A DNA stretch of 64,000 nt from Cunninghamia lanceolata (Eukaryota > Streptophyta > Pinopsida > Cupressales > Cupressaceae): assembly GCA_027924645.1 (NCBI GenBank), contig BSBN01001251.1, forward strand, positions 1 through 64,000. The letters run 5' to 3'. Each line of letters opens with the position of its first letter. Position 1 is the first letter of the stretch. The notes beneath the pieces were generated by a model. The model was not told the DNA's origin. It saw only the letters and a program-made list of their open reading frames with translations, and ran no database searches. Of the stretch, positions 1 to 13,445 are shown in pieces. Position numbers and translations under genes: made by a program.

Positions 1-1013
1 TAGACATTAAAGCCAAAACCCAAATTTGAACACATACACAAGCATCCATCTATGTTAGTGTTTGGACATGAGCATCTAGCTAAGTTAGTGTACTGACACA
101 TGTTGGGGGCACTAGTATCTTGGTGGATTCAACTGTTCAAACTTCTAAAGTTGCTAGGGATGAGTTTCTAAGCTTGTTTTCCATTTCACACATCTATGAT
201 CAATAGAAAGGTAAGAAAATGGGTTGAATGTTGTCTAATTATGACTAGGAGGATGGACACCAACATGAGTGCAAAAATGTAAGGTGAATGTTGCAAAGTA
301 GGTAATTTTTTACCTTATAGTAGAAATGTCAAGAGATACCAAAAGAATAATATCACTATAAAATAAAGTATTACAAAGAATCTCTTTAATTATTTAATTG
401 AAAATTTGGGATGTATTGCCTCTCTTTACACCTCTCAAAAATTTATGTAAGTGTACACCAACTCATTAAGGCTCCATCCCTATTACAAATAAGGTGGCAA
501 GTGACCCAAGAGAAACTACACATAACCCAATGGTATGCCACAATCAATGGTAACCCAAAGGGACCTACAAAGACATGTTTATAATTGAAACATCCCTCTT
601 ATAACACAACTTGAAGAAATAAGGTAACATTAATTAGAACGTTCTAAAAGAAGAGAGACCTTATCATCTACTATAATGATAACTCTTGATAATTCAATCA
701 ACTCCTACAATTAGGTGAGTTAATTATCACTCCTCACAAATATGAAATTCAACATCTATAATACATTATCTCATTTCTCTATCTTTGGCTTCCACATGGT
801 GTCAAACACTTTAGTCATGAGAGCATTATGGGATCATTTTATTTACTTCAATTCCTCTATGGGATATTCATATCCTTCTATCTCCCTTAGCCACTTCAAG
901 ATAAATAATGGCCCAATTTGGATGGCTAACTTCCCCTAGAAGTAGGGGATCTCCTATCACAAATTCACCTCATTTGTAGGGCCATCTCCATCTAGTACAG
1001 TAGTGTTAGTACC
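1..1013. other. No gene recognised; AT-rich intergenic DNA
   Basis: I see only short open frames with no family resemblance, and no repeat ends. It lies outside the decayed LTR element that starts at 1014 and downstream of the host gene. Confidence 0.5.
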
Positions 1014-2565
1014 TGTAATGTAGAAAGGTGCATACCCTTGAAATTTCACACTGTGTTTTGGACTTGCTTTAGTGTTCATATCCCCTAGCATGTTTATCAA
1101 CTCATTTAGCCCTTGTCTCAGCCTTTTCCACCCATAGTGCCAAGGTTTTGTTTGTGTTTTTTCCTTCCTATGGTTCTTTTTGTGCAAATCTATTTTCATG
1201 GGATATTAACCTTGCTTTTTCCTAGTGATTAGACGTCTTGGGAGTTGTAGTTGCCTAGACGCTAGTGCAACATGCAAACATCCATGTGACATGACATCGT
1301 CCACTGATTTCCTATCATATGGAAGTTGTTTCTAAAGTATTTTGCCACATTTATTTGTGTTTAGGTCTTTGGTAACCATTTTGATGTAAATCTGAACAAA
1401 TACCCTTGGCCTTGGACCTTCTTTTTCCTCCCATACCTTATTTTCGAATCTATCTCTGAAATCTCTCACAATATCTCAATATCTATCAATCTACAACATT
1501 CTTTCAACACTCTTAATCAAATTTCCAACATTCTCTTTGATTAGTGGCACTCAAATATTTCATGTGAACTTACAACAACATCTACAAGATTTCTCTTTAA
1601 AGATTTTGGGGCACTCTACATCTCGCTAGATTATCCTTGTCTTATTTACATTTGATGAGGTGATCATGTCCTTGGGTTTTGTGGATAATGCTCTAATATT
1701 CTCTTTTATTTCTATTATTGTTGCAAGATCTTTTGTATTGTCCTTGGCATTCTTGGGTCTTCACATCCTCTTGCCTCTCACACACATACAAACTAGTTTA
1801 TTATTTTTTGTAGACCTAAGAGCTATATCCATAGTTTCTTATCACTACTTTTTAATTCTAGACACACTTAGGCTAAGAGAACACACACTTCTTTATCATC
1901 TTCTTAGTTTCCCATGGAGCTCAAAAGACGAAAATAGGGGCTTGACCATTTGTGACAAGCTCTCAAGTAGCCCCAACATTTTTTCTTATTTTAGCTACAT
2001 ATTTCATTGGAAGATATTCAAACACACGAGGGTTTGCATTTCATCTTCTTTTCTTGTTTATCACTTTATATCATGAAATACATTGATCAAATCATTTCTT
2101 TTCATTTATGGTTATCCCTTGGGTGGATACTTTAATTTTCCTTGTTCCTTGTGCAATTGGACACAAATTTTAAGAGAAAGGTATGTTTATCAGTGTTTCT
2201 ATTGTAATAGTCATACAGACAACAGTGTGTCATGTAGACATCCTCAACAGAGACCTTTGGATAGCAAACTCAAGTTCTTTTTTTCTCACCATTCACACTT
2301 CTACACTTAACTTTGTGATTCTATATTTCAAATTCTATAAATCAACATCTTTTTCATTAGCACTTATGTTTACCTTAGTAGAGAACATCATTCTGCAAGT
2401 TTAAAAAATATTAGGATCTGCTAGTTAAATCTGTTCTTTCTAATTAGAATAGTAGCAAATTGTTTTCTTCAAAAGAGCTAGTAGTTTCCTAGTGTAGTTC
2501 CATTAAAAATATTTATCTTAGAAAACAAACACTTTCTTAGTTAAATCATATTTTCATACACTACA
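1014..2565 (+). repeat. 5' LTR of the decayed Ty3/gypsy element
   Basis: It begins TGTAATGTAGAAAGG and ends near CATACACTACA, followed by TTTTGGTGAACC. It is a direct-repeat partner of 7541-9100. The 138-codon frame at 1660-2076 and its partner at 8153-8341 are LTR sequence, not genes. The left end is clear and the right end is set by where similarity to the partner stops. Confidence 0.6.
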
Positions 2566-2734
2566 TTTTGGTGAACCTACCACTTTAAACTTAAAAACAC
2601 TCTTAATATTTCCAATCTTCTTCATCATTTCAGATTGTGTGTTGTAAATCCCATCATTCTCTTCTTTTATAATATTTACAACCCAATCTCTCTATTTTGC
2701 TAACATTGTTCAGAGGAGTTATCGTAACCTAAAG

Positions 2735-4140
2735 ATGCCTCACTCTCAAGCCATTACCTCTTCAATTAGAACTAGTATTAATTTTACCATTTTTTCTTAT
2801 GATCTAGCAACCACAACACTTCCTCTATTGTCAAATTCTCCATCAACTTATCATGATACTCATACCAACTTCGACCACGAGGTTGCTCTTTGTTATGGTT
2901 CTCAACTGAGTTGTGCCAGTTAGATAGGCACCTTGTGGATTATTAGACACACCTTACTTATATTGAAGTAACCTCTAATGTTGTTGCTCCTATCATTGAT
3001 GCTCTTCGTGGAATTCTACATCATCATCTTGATGGTCTTAATATTTTACATGGGAAAGATCTAATTATGAATAGTGATGTTTGCACCTCAATAGCTACTT
3101 GCGAGAAGACTCAAGACTAACATTCTAATCTTGTGCAAAATCAAATTTGTATGTCTATACCCACTCCAAGTGTGCACATGTCTATCCCCATGCATGTTGT
3201 CACTTCCACTACACAATCTAGTTAAGTAGACCCTTCTTTTGGGATGGCATGAAACCCCAATTATTATTATGGGTTTGTTCCCCCATCTCAACCCTTTCCA
3301 TTCAACTTTCTCACAGGGCGCTTCAATGCTTTGTTGCCTCTACCTTCACAACCAATACCATCATTGCCTTTTAGAGGCATCACTATATCTATTGGACTTG
3401 CACCACCCCTACATATTACCGACCCTATCATAAACCAATTATTACAAAATATGGGCAACCTGCAACAACTTGCTTCCATTTTTTCTTCATTGCAACCACT
3501 TTTCCCACCTTATTATCATTGAATCTTTCTATCCATTGGCATCTTAGCTATTCAATTGCATGTAGGCTTTGAGGTACCCCATTTTGAAAAGTATAGTGGC
3601 AAGGGAGATCCATAGACTCATGCCTTAGTTTTTACACAATTTGCAATGATTTTATCTTCTAAGACAAGCTGCTAGTAAAACTCTTTCCATGGTTGTTGAA
3701 AGACACCACCTTAGATTGGTTTTGCTTACATCTTGATCAATATAACCTCTCTTTGAACAACTAGTTAACCAATTTCTTCAACACTTCAAGGATAACATTG
3801 GTCCTCATGTCACCTTTACTGACCTAGTGCATTGCAAGTAGGGTGCTAATGAAAACGTTACTAATTTCATCTTCCGTTATCATTTTTTTAAAAATCCCAC
3901 ATGCACTTGTTGATTTTGATGTGTAGAGGGTTTTCATTGGAAACCTTCAACCTCTTCTTCGGGATAAGATTTTGCTTAAATGAGGTCTCCATTTTTTGTG
4001 CACCTATGCACAACCTTCTGTGATTACCAATAGTCTATTAGCCAATTTGAGCCACTTGCTAGGCAAGCTCCTACTGCATCCTCAAGGCCTTCTACATTAG
4101 TTAACAAGAACTATAAAAAGAACACTAGTTTCTATAAAAT
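2735..4140 (+). pseudogene. Degenerate Ty3/gypsy gag
   Basis: Frame-broken plus-strand coding remains. Around 3331-3522 a frame reads GLAPPLHITDPIINQLLQNM. From about 3569 another reads GFEVPHFEKYSGKGDP, then an in-frame TAG, then THALVFTQF. Further pieces resemble LDQYNLSFEQLVNQFLQHF and TNFIFRYHF. Known: Ty3/gypsy Gag has this order (F.KY.G..DP..H...F......, then SFEQL...F...F). Many stops and frameshifts are present, so it cannot encode a capsid protein. Its start is uncertain; an ATG at 2735 opens a plausible N-terminal piece. Confidence 0.6.
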
Positions 4141-4679
4141 GTTGTATTTGCCATTGTAAACAACACTACTTCCACCACACCTTCATTTTCTATGGTTGTG
4201 CCTTCTACTCGTCAACAAAGAAACTGACAATTCACCTATTGTTTGAGTATCTTCATTATATCTTGCAACAACACCTTTCCAACAACTTGGTTTCATTTCT
4301 TCCCATCAAACCCCTTGACATGAACAAACCTCTTCCACCTTCCTTTGATGCTAAGGCCTTTTGTCAATTCCACTGCATCCTAGTCATGACACAAAGAGAT
4401 GTATGCGTCTAAAGAACATAATTCAGGACCTCATTGGTTGTAATGTCATCCAAGTCATGGGAGTGAATGATAAAAGAAATAAAACTGTTGCTCAACCTAA
4501 CCAAAACCTACAAATTTATACCAACCCATTTCTTACACATTCTTGCACCAATTTCATTAACTTGTCTTTCGTTCCTCTTGTGTTTGATAATGATTCTTTA
4601 GATTTTTCTTCACCCTTTCTTAGTATGGTTGGCATGGTAGACACCCAACCTATAGGACCTTAGGGTACAACTATTTCCA

Positions 4680-5170
4680 AGCCCACCATCTCCTTCTCGT
4701 TTACCGAATTCCTTGTAGGTGTATATGATGGTCCTCTTTACATTCTTGTTCAGGTCAACTAGAAAATCATCTATGGTGTGTTGGTTGACCCTATTAGAAT
4801 GGTTAATGTGGTTATTGAGTTCTTATATGCATACCAATTGCATAGAGATGCATATGATCCTTCTAACATCTCCATTTTCACGCATGACAACTTGTTTGTA
4901 CCTATCTTGGGTTTGATATCCCTTTCCGTTTAGGTTGGACCAAAATCCTTGAACATTATTTTCAACATTATTCCTACCTCGAATCACTTTGGTCTCTTGT
5001 TGGAACATCCATGGCTCACATTCATGAGAACAATTCCTTCCATCATTCATAAATGCCTTAAGTTTGCCCACAATGTTGTATTGCACATTGTTACCCATAG
5101 TGGATTTCAGTTGCTATACCTTTGGGATAACTTCTCTCTTGACTATTTTTGGCCCACACCTTTTGGCCCT
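4680..5170 (+). pseudogene. Degenerate Ty3/gypsy retropepsin (protease) region
   Basis: Plus-strand pieces include GVLVDPIRMVNVV, SNISIFTHDN, LNIIFNIIPTSNHFGLLLEH and PWLTFMRTIPSIIHKCLKF. Known: plant Ty3 elements of the Tat/Athila group have VLVDGGA..N near the catalytic aspartate, followed downstream by LL.GRPW....AIPS.LHQ..KF. The match covers the whole domain length. The catalytic tripeptide is degraded (VDP instead of D-T/G-G) and there are in-frame stops, so the protein is dead. Confidence 0.65.
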
Positions 5171-5189
5171 TTTGACTTCGTATAAACAT

Positions 5190-7511
5190 TCTTTTCAAAG
5201 TTTATCAAAAGTATAAGGTGATTCAGATTCCTTCTTCTAAACCCATACCCCCAATGGTCTCTCATCCTCAATTGATTATTTTATTTCCTCCTCTCCCTCC
5301 AATAGAAGGAAAGAAATTTGTGCTAGTAGACCCTTCTCCTTCTACTAAATCTCTAGCACGCATTAGACATAACCAACTTTATAGGTTGTCTATACATTGA
5401 TGACATGTTATTGCTAGATCTTGCTCTGTCCAAACCCCTAATTTTTATCCTCCCTTTGATTTTCAGCCTCCTAATCCTCCATCTCTTCCTAGCCCTTCCC
5501 TCCTTTCCAAAACTCGATGAAAGGAACCCAAAACGAGTCCAAGTAGCCTTGGCTCCTCCCATTGATGCTCCCTTGATCCTGATAATTCCTAATTGACCCC
5601 CTTTCTCCCAACCCCTTCATTTTATGAATTCTAGCGTCATCTCCAACACCACCCTCTCCTCTCGTATCGCTTTCACACAAACTCATCATCAGATATTTCT
5701 AGAGCTTTGCCCCTCCACCTTAGACATTGACATTCTCCATCCACCACCTAAAGAAAACTTGAACACTACACTACTCCACCCTTTATAAGGCCAAAACACA
5801 ACCCACAATCACCACATCTAAGCCTCTCTATACCACTTCCCCCTAGTGTGGAGGTCCTATCTCCAACCTAGTATGTTGTCCTCTGTTGCTCACATACCTA
5901 TTGCTAGTAGCTAGGACCAACCACTGGTGCCTTATTTTGACATCGATTCATTTGCCTCTTATCACAAAGAGTGCATGTTTAATTTATTGTTCGATACTTC
6001 AACATTGTTATCAATCTTTACACAATCCTTGACAATTATTGAGAAAGATACCACTCTTCTTGCCACTTGTCCTATTTCTAGCACTTCTAAAAATGTTGTT
6101 CTTAATCCAGTTCCACCACCCAACCATCCTCCTTCGCCCCATTGATCTAGATTGGGAACATGATGAATTAATGGCCTGAGCCCCTTGAGTACCATCTTTG
6201 TTTCATGTGTTTATATGTGTTTGTCTTTGTATTCCCGTAATCTATTTGCTATATGTTTATCAGTTCCTTTTAGAGGACCCATGCTACCCTCCTAGGTACA
6301 TGGATATAAGAGGAACACAATGTTGTGACATTCTTCTCTTTGTATCTATCTTCTATCTATTTGTCATCTACTTTTCTTTCTTGACATTTTGGGGATGATG
6401 CAAAGCATTGAGACATTTAGGTTTGTCTCTTCCATGTTGACCTAAAATTTTATTACTTGCTTGCTATGTGTCATTCCTCCTTTGTACTTGTAGTTCTACA
6501 TGCTTGGGGGATGATGATGATTTTGTCCTTATACCATCATTATCATTCCTATATACATATACTGACACCAAGCATGTAGGTCCCTTTGTGTCTTCATGCA
6601 ATGTTGCTTAATTACATATGGCACAATTTCATTTTTCTTGTTGTCAATCCATGTTTACAAATTCTTACATGTATCATGCTTGCAACATCATTTATGCTCC
6701 TCCTTGCGGCACCTTTCTTACACCTTGGTGAATTTAGGAACATACCGACTCATATATGTCTCCTAAAGATCTATCACCTCTCCCCTTTTCTACCTTAAAA
6801 TTAATTGCATACTCTTGATTTATGCAATTATTTTAAGGGTGGGCATACTTTGCATCTCCACATATGTATCCAAACATTGTTAGCACACTCCCTGCAGTGT
6901 TAGTAGCTTGTGGTTACAAGTGCATACACTTGCTTGGGTCGAGCACCCTTATAAGGATTACCTATCCATGCTAGTTCATGTAATATCTAATATTGTGTTT
7001 ACATGTGAGCCCCTTGTGACACATTGCTAGACCATGTGCTACATTTTTGAGTCACTTAGCAACACAATTTGCTAGTGCTTATGGTTTAGGAAAGTTTTGT
7101 ATGGTTCCTAGCAACAAAATGCTAGACCTTGAACCATACCTGCCATCCTTTCTAGCAACATAATGCTAGAAATGCCTTTTTTTCTCTCTGTCATTTTCTC
7201 TTCTTGTGTTCTTGTTAGATTTTTCTTTTCACATATGTCTAATGTGCATTAAACTATATGATTTGCTAACACACCTGTTTTACAGATTGTATTAGCCTAA
7301 TCCTTCTTACATGTTTTATATGTTGTTTTGACATTTCTTGTTGTGCAAGTTTTATTATCTAATGCACTTGTTTTGCAAGTTCTTGACTTGGGGGCATGAT
7401 TCCTTTGCTTGAGATTTTTTTTGCATCGTCTACAATATCCTTTTAGGTATCTTTTTGTGATGTTATTTTATTTATGTACTTTAGCATAGCATATCACATA
7501 GTGTTAATAAC
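5190..7511 (+). other. Internal region of decayed element with no recognisable gene
   Basis: I searched both strands for reverse transcriptase, RNase H and integrase motifs and saw none. Short phrases of the type CTTGGGGGATGATG recur (6387, 6501, 7387), as is common in long noncoding 3' internal regions of plant Ty3 elements. Confidence 0.45.
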
Positions 7512-7540
7512 CTACTAAAGTGGGGGGGGGGGGTTGCAAA
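7512..7540 (+). other. Probable polypurine tract before the 3' LTR
   Basis: AAAGT followed by a run of 13 G, then TTGCAAA, immediately upstream of the right LTR start TGTAACG at 7541. A purine run at this place primes plus-strand DNA synthesis in LTR elements. The long G-run may have expanded by slippage. Confidence 0.5.
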
Positions 7541-9100
7541 TGTAACGTAGAAAATTGCATACCCTTGCAATTTCACAATATGTTTTAGACTTGCTTTAGT
7601 GTCTATATCCCCTAGCATGTTTATAGACTCATTTAGCCCTTGCCTTAGCCTTTTCCACCCATGGCACCAAGATTTTGTGCAAATCTATTTTCATGTTATA
7701 TTAACCTTGCCTTTTCCTAGTGATTAGACCTCTCAAGAGTGGTAGCTACCTAGATGCCAATGTGATGCATGGACATTTACATCACACACTAGTGTCCACT
7801 GACTTCTTATCATATGATAGTCATTTTGAAGCATTTCACCACATTACTGTGTGTTTAGGTCTTTGGTGACTATCTTGATGTGAATCCAAATAGCTACCCT
7901 TGGCCGTGGACCTTCTTTTTCCCTCTCATACCTCATTTTTTAATCTCTCTAAAATATCTTACAATCTCTCAAGCTTTATCAATCTACAACAATCTTTTAG
8001 CACTCTTGATTAGATTTCTAGCATTCTCTTTGATTATTGGCACTCAAATCTTTCATGTGAACTTATAGCAACATGTATAAGCTTTCTCTTCAAAGATTTT
8101 GAGGCACTCTACATCCGACTAGATAATCCCTAGCTTATTTACATTTAATGAGTTGAGATTGTCCTTGGGTTTTGTGGATAGTGCCCTAACCTTCTCTTTT
8201 ATTTATATTATTATTGCAAGATCCTTTGTAGTGTCCTTGGCATTCTTGAGTCTTCATATCCTCTTGTCTCACGCACACATACACACTAGTTTATTGCTTT
8301 TTGTAGACCTACGAGCTATATACATAGTTTCTTGTCACTAGTTTTAGTTCTAGTCACATTTAGGCTAAGAGCACACATACTTCTTTACCATCTCATGGAA
8401 GTCAAAAGGATCAAAATAGGTGCTTGACCATTTGTGGCAAGCTCTCAAGCAATCCCAACAATTTCTCTTATTTCAACTACAAGTTTCATTGGAAGACATT
8501 CGAACACACGAGGGTTTACATTTCCTCTCCTCTTCTTGTTTCTCATTTTATTTCTTGAAATACATTGATCAAATCATTTCTTTTAATTTATATTTATCCC
8601 TTAGGTGTCTATTCTAGTTTTCTTGATTTCCTAATGTGTAGCTAGACATGTATTTAGAGAGAAATGCATGTTTATGAATGTTTTTGTTGCAACAATCATA
8701 CAGATGATAGCGCTTCACATGAGCATCCTCAATACAGACCCCCAGATTGTAACTCCAGGTTCTTTATTGCTCATCATTTACAATTTTGCACTTAATTTTG
8801 TGATTTGGTATTTAAGATTCTATAAATTAGCATTTTTTCCACTAGCACTTATGTTTTAACTTGGTAGAGAACATCATTTTGCAAGTTTATAACATATTAG
8901 AATATGCTAGTTAAATTTGTTCTTTCTGATTAGAATAGCAACAAATTATTTTCTTCAAAAGAGCTAGTAGTTTCCTAGTGTAATGCCATTGAAAACATTT
9001 AGCATAGAAAACAAAATCTTTCTTAGTTAAATTGCACTTTAGAAAACAAAAACTTTCTTAGTAAAGTCACATTTTAGAAAACAAAAACTTTCTTAATGGC
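7541..9100 (+). repeat. 3' LTR of the decayed Ty3/gypsy element
   Basis: It is the partner of 1014-2565. Near its right end a ~37-bp unit containing AGAAAACAAAAACTTTCTTA is present three times in tandem (about 9004-9097), while the left LTR has it once, so there was a local expansion after insertion. The end position is approximate. Confidence 0.6.
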
Positions 9101-9109
9101 TTTTAAGAT

Positions 9110-10560
9110 CATACTTGTTCCACTTCTCATCTAAAATGGGGGTCCATACAATGCTACAAAATATTGTATTGCATAATAGTTAGCTTCCTACCAACTTTTG
9201 TAAGAACTCTAGTAACATTAATATTGCATAAACAACTTTTGTAAGAACTCTAGTAACATTGCAATTAGCACATTAAATAGTTTTAGTCCCAAGTGTATTT
9301 ATTATGCTTGTCGCATAAAACATATCTCAACCAAAGCTCTTTTCTTGAGTTTTGCTACACCATTTTGTTTAAGAGTATATGATATAGTGCTTACAAACAA
9401 TGCCATATTTGGTATAATACTTTTGTAAAGCATGACTAGCATACTCTCTTCCATGATGTAATCTCAAATATTTGACACAATGTTTCTCAACCATGGCTCT
9501 CAACTCAAAATGTTTTTCCAAAGCATGGGATAGATTTCACACAATAAACTCAACTATACCTTGATAAATCATCAATAGAAGTCAAATACACCTTAGATCC
9601 TACAAGAGATACATGATTCATAAAGTGTAAATTAAAATGAACAAGCTCAAGATGCTCCTTACAACACCATGCCTTCCCTTCCTCAAAACATTCTTAGTGG
9701 TGTTTATAGAGAAGGCATCCTTTGCACATGCATTGGGATTGAAAAAACAAGAGGTATCCCATGGACCATATTGTTAAGACCCATTAACTACATGCTTTTG
9801 AGATTCAAGTATCATAAATTCTAATCCCACAATTAACTTGTATCATTTGCTTTAGCCACTAGTGCATATAGATTCTAGTTCTTTATAACATCACTCAAAT
9901 TTTTAAACTTGCAATCCTTTGCTTTTGTATCAAGCTTATGATCACTAACCACCTATAATTTATTGCTTTATACTCTTCACAACAAATTTATCAAGCTAAA
10001 ACATGGTAATGGAATTTCCTTTTTGAATTATTGGAAATACATATTGCAAATTTAATTTACACTCATATATTATGTACATGGTAAACATCTTGAATTATGC
10101 TATCTACAACATTACCATCACTAACAATACTAGGAGCTAAATCATCCACTATTTAAAGCTCCCATTATCAACTTTGCAAAGATTTTGGATCAAACTACAA
10201 TCCTTGGCCATGTATAGAGAGCATAAAAATCCACATTGAATTCACATTTGTAGGCTATAACACGAAAATAATGACAATTATGAGCCACAAGAACATTATT
10301 TGCCACTTCCATCAGGCTTTCCCTATTGCTCCTTGAGATTTTTAACTTCATGAGATCCTCCATCTTGAAGCAAGTATCATCAACATGCCTTAGCTTGCAC
10401 TATGGTGCACTCCTTGTACTCCTCTTTGCCTTTGTGACCACTCTTGCAATCACTATCATGAGAGACCTTGTTCCCATTATCATTACCTCCTTAGTCTTCT
10501 ATTGGATGCATATCCTTTTCTTGGTTCACCTTGATGTTTTGTTTCACCTTTCATTTATAT
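9110..10560 (-). pseudogene. Degenerate Ty1/copia pol (gag end, pre-integrase, integrase)
   Basis: Minus-strand fragments appear in the order expected for Ty1/copia. Near 10400 is a gag-tail-like HVDDTCFKMEDLMKLK. Near 9780-9840 is the GAG-pre-integrase signature (LNLKSM.LMGLNNMVHGIPL). Near 9590 is SLVGSKVYLT with nearby Ser/Asp-rich remains of the first catalytic block. Near 9330-9390 is YTLKQNGVAKLKKRALVEI, the hallmark after the catalytic glutamate (PQQNGVAERKNRTL.E). Many stops and frameshifts make it non-functional. No LTRs of this element were identified. The 103-codon minus frame at 10551-10862 may be more of its gag but is not recognisable. Confidence 0.65.
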
Positions 10561-10862
10561 GAGCATATTGCATTAAACAAAGAAACCCCAATTCGGTGAA
10601 CTTCAACTCTTTTGCAACCAATAAGGAGCATAATCTTGTCGTAACCCAATGGACCAAGTTCATATATCTTGCAATTCAACTTGTAAACCCTCAACTCATT
10701 TGCATGATGAAGCAACTGCATTAGAAGTTCCATCATTTTTGTTGGAGTTTTGGACTCATGAGATAAATATGCAATTTCCCATTTTAACACAAAATTATTA
10801 AATTTAAAATTAATGAATAATTCAAATTTGGAAATTGGTAAAAAACTATATGATTGTGACAC

Positions 10863-13020
10863 TTGTTGCTCTCGATCTAATCTTTGTGCAAAACCTTCTT
10901 TGTGGGCTATGCACTAGCTATGTTAATTGGATTACTTTTATTAATGTGGCACTAGTACTATACTCACTGATCTATCAAATTTGCTGATTGGACAAATTTC
11001 ATCAATATGTAAAAATTTAGCCCAATGAGACTACACACATCTCAACAAACTCAACCCAAGTTTGGAAATATCTTTAGACTTTTCACTTAAGTTGTAAAAA
11101 CAAATCAATTGGTGTGTGACATTATAACATCGATGTCAAGTGTGATGCCCAAGCAACCATTGAACCATCTCCAAGCCATCAATAAACAAACACTAATCTT
11201 GGTGGCCTTTACCCAAGGTGTGTTGTGAACCAAGCAACATTATCACATCTAAAGTTGTGACAAGGTTTTATTCAAACACATGCCCTAATCCTTTGTGCTA
11301 CACATATTTCCTTGATCGGTCATATGTTGCAAACATATGATTAGCCAAATTGTTTTAGTGAATCTAGTCAGCTTTGTGTAGTTGTAAGAGTAATCATATG
11401 TTGAAATTAATTTTCAAAAAATCATCAAAACATGAAACAAGATATTTGTTTTATCTATTATCCTTATATCCACCATATGAAGCTTACCCTTCCACAACAT
11501 AGAATTGCTAAATTTGAAGTTAAAATGCTACTTGTAATTTTATACATGAAGCAACTAAAGTATTCATGACATTAGAAAATTAATTATAATTTGTATAAAA
11601 AATTGGTGAAATATATCTATTATAATATATGTATTTCATGATGTAATTGATTTATAATTATCTATTGTTATTGAGTTGTGATTAGGTAGACAAGGCACTT
11701 CAATAATCATCAATTATAAGCGCTATTGAGTTTCCTACACGAAAATATATACAACTCCACGCCAAAATGGTATGGTTTCTTTTCCAATTGAAAATAAAGT
11801 AGCAATTGGACCCATAGGTTCAATGGGGAGGCTGAAATTATAAAATTTGTTAGATATTTTTTATTATTTATTAATTTATAAGTTATTTAATCCACTAAAT
11901 TATTTTATCAATTCTTATTGAAATTTCATTACATTAACTATTGTTTTCTTTCATTTATATTAGTAATTTTTTATATATTAGATATTGAGATGAACAAATA
12001 CAATTGGGTAAAATTATTAGCATGTCAATTCCTTACGAGGTAAATATTTATGTTTTTGTAAGTTATCATTACTTTACATTCACTCCTTATGGGAGATCAC
12101 TTATCCTATAGATCATTTAAAAAATATAGTTTTGAAAATTATAGTTCACCTTCTAAGTAACTTATCTGTATATATGTAGTAACTTATTATCTCTTATTGA
12201 TTTTTATATAATCCCCTATAGAAACAAATATATGTTTAATCATATAATTATTTTAAAAATAATTATGTGAGGGTACGATGATTTATGTTCTACAACTTAT
12301 ATCTAAAATTACAAGCATTTGGCATAACTATATTAAAAATTTTTTTAGAGAAATACTTCCAACATATTGCACTCGATGTGGATTCATTGAATGGAACTCT
12401 ACTTTATAATATAATCAACAATACTACCCTAACTAACTATATGATATATTATGATTTTTTAATAGTAATAGTAATATATTATGTATTATTAATATTAGAT
12501 TAGTATGTAAAATCATATTATTATTCATAATTATTAAATGTTGTCCCTTATGTTTTTGTTCTTTTAAGTTTTATATTTTAATCAATTAAGTTATATTTAT
12601 AAAAAATAATTTCTTATAAATAACGTCTTTCTTACCATTGTTGGACATGTGAGATGATTAACATAACTAACTCAAACAACTAAAATTTGAATTATTATAA
12701 TGGAATATAATCCTTAGTGATATATGTATTAATGGATTTCTCTCTTGAATGATAATTTCAATTTTAAAGTGTTAACTAGTATTGTGCTAGCTCATTAATT
12801 CTTTAATTTATAACATCTAACATGATTTACTTAACTAAACCTATATTTAGAAGGTTCAAGATAGGTTGTAACATGTTTGGACATTTCCCTAGCAGTATTA
12901 TATGGAATAAACTCTAAACATTGATGGTCAAGATCAAATTACAAATTACTAGCAGTTGCACGAATTTTACATGCAACAAATTCGCCTATAGTGTAAAATG
13001 TTAAATATGTAAGTTTGTGT
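10863..13020. other. AT-rich intergenic DNA, no gene recognised
   Basis: Short AT-rich frames only, with nothing resembling a protein family. It contains one copy of a dispersed repeat (11655-11810). Confidence 0.45.
11655..11810 (+). repeat. Dispersed repeat, copy 1 (partner at 14815-14945)
   Basis: Blocks such as GTTGTGATT, AAGCACTTTAATAATCA-like and CCAAAATG...TTTC..TTCNANTTGAAAA recur in the same order at 14820-14945. Identity is moderate and the element type is unknown. Confidence 0.45.
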
Positions 13021-13445
13021 ATTATTAGAGTGCTTTTGGATACAACTGTGTATATTTTTGATTCGACGTTTCGGATCATGCTCAATGATCCATCATCAGG
13101 AAGAGGAGAGTGACAAATGGGAATGCAAACTTGAGCCTTTAAAGGAGGTAGAAGGGGAGAAGTGAGGGGAATGGAAGCCAAGGGGCAAAAGGGGAAGATG
13201 GAAAACAAAAGATAACAAGAGTGGTACTATTGTTATCCTTTTTTATCTTTTGTTTTCCATCTTGCCCTTTTGCCCCTTGGCTTCCATTCCCCTCACTTCT
13301 CTCCTTCTACCTCCTTTAAAGGCTCAAGTCTGCATTCCCATCTATCACTCTCCTCTTCCTAACGATGGATCATTGAGCATGATTTGAAACGTTGAATCAA
13401 AAACATACACAGTTGTAAGTTGTATCTAGAAGCACTCTAATACTA
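13021..13445. repeat. Large inverted repeat (foldback / MITE-like element)
   Basis: The left arm 13021-13218 and right arm 13230-13445 are reverse complements with roughly 90% identity or better by eye, separated by about 11 bp. The outer ends share ATTAGAGTGCTT and the arms contain GACGTTTCGGATCATGCTC (left) with its complement on the right. Such an element is a foldback transposon or a MITE formed by inverted duplication. No convincing target duplication was found. The 89-codon minus frame across it (12939-13208) is a product of the repeat, not a gene. Confidence 0.75.

Larger units (their letters stand above)
1014..9100 (+). mobile_element. Decayed Ty3/gypsy-type LTR retrotransposon with gag and protease remains but no recognisable pol
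   Basis: Two direct repeats of about 1.55 kb (1014-2565 and 7541-about 9100) enclose about 5 kb. Both begin TGTAA(T/C)GTAGAAA and share many blocks, such as CCCCTAGCATGTTTATNNACTC. Internally there are degraded gag (2735-4140) and retropepsin-region (4680-5170) sequences in plus orientation. A G-rich tract, likely the polypurine tract, immediately precedes the right repeat. Reverse transcriptase, RNase H and integrase motifs were not found in 5190-7519, so this may be a gag-protease-only, non-autonomous type or an internally deleted copy. The LTRs differ by many substitutions and indels, so the insertion is old. The right boundary is approximate and no target duplication was identified. Confidence 0.65.

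Noticed and set aside
1660..2076. 138-codon hydrophobic frame resembling a membrane protein
   Set aside because: Lies in an LTR, and its relative is in the other LTR at 8153-8341; no family match.
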